From: an uncultured Mollicutes bacterium
GTDB lineage: Bacteria; Bacillota_I; Bacilli_A; Acholeplasmatales; Anaeroplasmataceae
Direction of reading: 5' to 3'
Assembly (NCBI GenBank): GCA_947174685.1
Contig: CAMWJY010000034.1
Coordinates: forward strand, 1-7,561
DNA: 7,561 nt
The number at the start of each line of letters is the position of its first letter. Positions within the stretch are counted from its first letter, which is position 1. Below the pieces are notes generated by a model. The model worked only from the letters and a program-made list of their open reading frames with translations, was not told where the DNA came from and made no database searches. Made by a program: the position numbers and the translations under genes. Shown here piece by piece: positions 6,963 to 7,561 of this stretch.

Positions 6963-7385
6963 ATGAATTTCACAGGCACGAATTTTAATTCTAATGGATG
7001 TGGATGTAACGATGGCTGTTCTACAACAGCTCCAACCTATCAGCAATGTAATCAGGTTGTTCAAACTTGTAATGTAGAAGATATTCCACACTACATCGAT
7101 TACCATACACATGTTGTAAATAATTTTGTAAAGCGTCATGTAAATATTCCTACATATTCTACATCATCAGAAAATGTAGTATATAATGAATATGTTCAAG
7201 GTCAACCAATGTATCAGCAACCTATTTTCTATCCACAATATCCACAACAACCAATGATGCCAGGACAATATCAGGGAAATGTAGGTACAGATCCATTTGG
7301 TCCACAACCTACTACACCAAATGTTAGTCCACAAAACTTCCAAGGGTTTGTTCCACCTATGGGTAATGTTCCATTTGGATTCTAA
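6963..7385 (+). CDS. Putative spore coat protein, CotD-like
   Basis: 140 residues in three parts. The N-terminus (1-36) is rich in Asn, Gly and Cys, with cysteines at 13, 15, 19, 29 and 36. The middle (about 37-77) has a His-containing core, IPHYIDYHTHVVNNFVKRHV, with His at 43, 48, 50 and 59; this His/Val/Asn pattern recalls the CotD family of spore coat proteins. The C-terminal half (about 78-140) is low-complexity and rich in Pro, Gln, Tyr, Met and Gly, as in many coat and exosporium structural proteins. There is no signal peptide or membrane helix. If the assignment is right, it is a structural protein of the spore coat made in the mother cell late in sporulation, possibly cross-linked through Cys or Tyr. 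Unlike the roughly 75-residue B. subtilis CotD, it carries a long Pro/Gln tail. It has its own ribosome binding site and terminator and looks monocistronic. The alternative is an unrelated low-complexity surface or hypothetical protein. Confidence 0.6.
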   Translation: MNFTGTNFNSNGCGCNDGCSTTAPTYQQCNQVVQTCNVEDIPHYIDYHTHVVNNFVKRHVNIPTYSTSSENVVYNEYVQGQPMYQQPIFYPQYPQQPMMPGQYQGNVGTDPFGPQPTTPNVSPQNFQGFVPPMGNVPFGF

Positions 7386-7399
7386 TAACAATTTACTTG

Positions 7400-7424
7400 C
7401 AAGCTAATCGTAGCTTGTTTTTTT
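7400..7424 (+). terminator. Intrinsic terminator after the CotD-like gene
   Basis: A 7-bp perfect stem, CAAGCTA (7400-7406) with TAGCTTG (7411-7417), has a 4-nt loop (ATCG) and runs directly into seven Ts (7418-7424). It starts 15 nt after the stop codon. Confidence 0.9.
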
Positions 7425-7467
7425 ATTGAAATAAGAGAGGATTACCAATTTCACTAAAAGTGTTCGA

Positions 7468-7498
7468 AATTCAACTTGTTTGTATAAAAAGTTGAATT
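7468..7498 (+). repeat. Perfect 10-bp inverted repeat around a -10-like sequence
   Basis: AATTCAACTT (7468-7477) and AAGTTGAATT (7489-7498) are exact reverse complements separated by 11 bp. The spacer ends in TATAAA (7483-7488), five of six matches to a -10 box. No T-run follows the second arm, so it is not a normal terminator. A dyad flanking a -10 is the arrangement of a repressor operator; a hairpin in a transcript is the alternative. Confidence 0.7.
7483..7488 (+). promoter_or_regulatory. Possible -10 element for the gene starting at 7552
   Basis: TATAAA is preceded directly by TG (7481-7482), though without the one-base gap of a true extended -10. No good -35 stands 16-18 bp upstream (7460-7465 reads GTGTTC), so the promoter would be weak or need help. 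Transcription would begin near 7494, giving a leader of about 58 nt. Confidence 0.35.
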
Positions 7499-7537
7499 AA
7501 ATGTGATTTTGCAGATAAAAAACATTGAAATAAATGC

Positions 7538-7543
7538 AGGGAG
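7538..7543 (+). promoter_or_regulatory. Ribosome binding site for a gene running off the window
   Basis: AGGGAG lies 8 nt before ATG 7552. Strength and spacing match the other sites in the window and support a start at 7552. Confidence 0.55.
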
Positions 7544-7551
7544 TAATAATA

Positions 7552-7561
7552 ATGCTTCAAC
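7552..7561 (+). CDS. Start of an unidentified gene, truncated by the window edge
   Basis: Only ATG CTT CAA and one further base (Met-Leu-Gln) are present. The call rests on the well-placed AGGGAG upstream and on the preceding 127-bp intergenic region, which carries a dyad and a -10-like box. Nothing can be said about the product. Confidence 0.45.

Noticed and set aside
6665..7139. Two - strand open frames (6665-6919 and 6930-7139)
   Set aside because: They oppose well-supported + strand genes and terminators, have no plausible starts and match no family I recognise.
7167..7391. 74-codon - strand open frame, Trp/Leu-rich
   Set aside because: It is the reverse complement of the Pro/Gln-rich tail of the coat-like gene; the odd Trp content comes from reading CCA codons backwards as TGG.
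7425..7533. ATTGAAATAA occurring twice (7425-7434 and 7524-7533)
   Set aside because: A 10-bp direct repeat of A+T-only-like sequence in a roughly 130-bp A+T-rich intergenic region is weak, and no insertion lies between the copies.

Overview
The window comes from the chromosome of a low-GC, Gram-positive, probably spore-forming bacterium of the Bacillota. The evidence is the A+T-rich sequence, a Gram-positive-type replicative polymerase (PolC), strong AGGAGG-type ribosome binding sites, intrinsic terminators with long T-tracts, and a CotD-like putative spore coat gene. The mix of PolC, a DUF3737 protein and a spore coat gene would fit an Erysipelotrichia-like gut Firmicute, but that placement is a guess; a Clostridia or Bacilli member is not excluded. 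All recognised genes lie on the + strand.

Layout: 1-671 holds the 3' part of a multi-pass membrane protein gene (start outside the window). 15 nt later comes polC (687-5141), the essential DNA polymerase III alpha subunit, probably cotranscribed with it. A 95-bp gap carries a clear extended -10 promoter (5179-5207) driving a seven-helix Bax inhibitor-1/YccA-like membrane protein (5237-5980). A terminator hairpin (5991-6015) follows and lies almost against the ribosome binding site of a DUF3737 beta-helix protein gene (6030-6887). That gene's own terminator overlaps its stop codon (6878-6909). A short promoter region then leads to a small Cys/His-rich, Pro/Gln/Tyr-rich CotD-like protein (6963-7385) with its own terminator (7400-7424). 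The last 137 bp are intergenic: a perfect 10-bp inverted repeat surrounds a -10-like TATAAA (7468-7498), ahead of a good ribosome binding site and the first codons of another gene at 7552.

The genes do not form one pathway. The membrane protein and polC look like one transcription unit; the Bax-inhibitor-like, DUF3737 and CotD-like genes are each bounded by terminators and look like single-gene units. I see no mobile element, CRISPR array, tRNA, rRNA, phage gene or defence system, and nothing that amounts to an undescribed multi-gene system. The points most worth a second look are family-level deviations: a Bax-inhibitor-like protein lacking the usual aspartates of helix 6, a PolC with a degenerate C-terminal clamp-binding motif and an enlarged zinc loop, and the palindromic promoter at the right edge.
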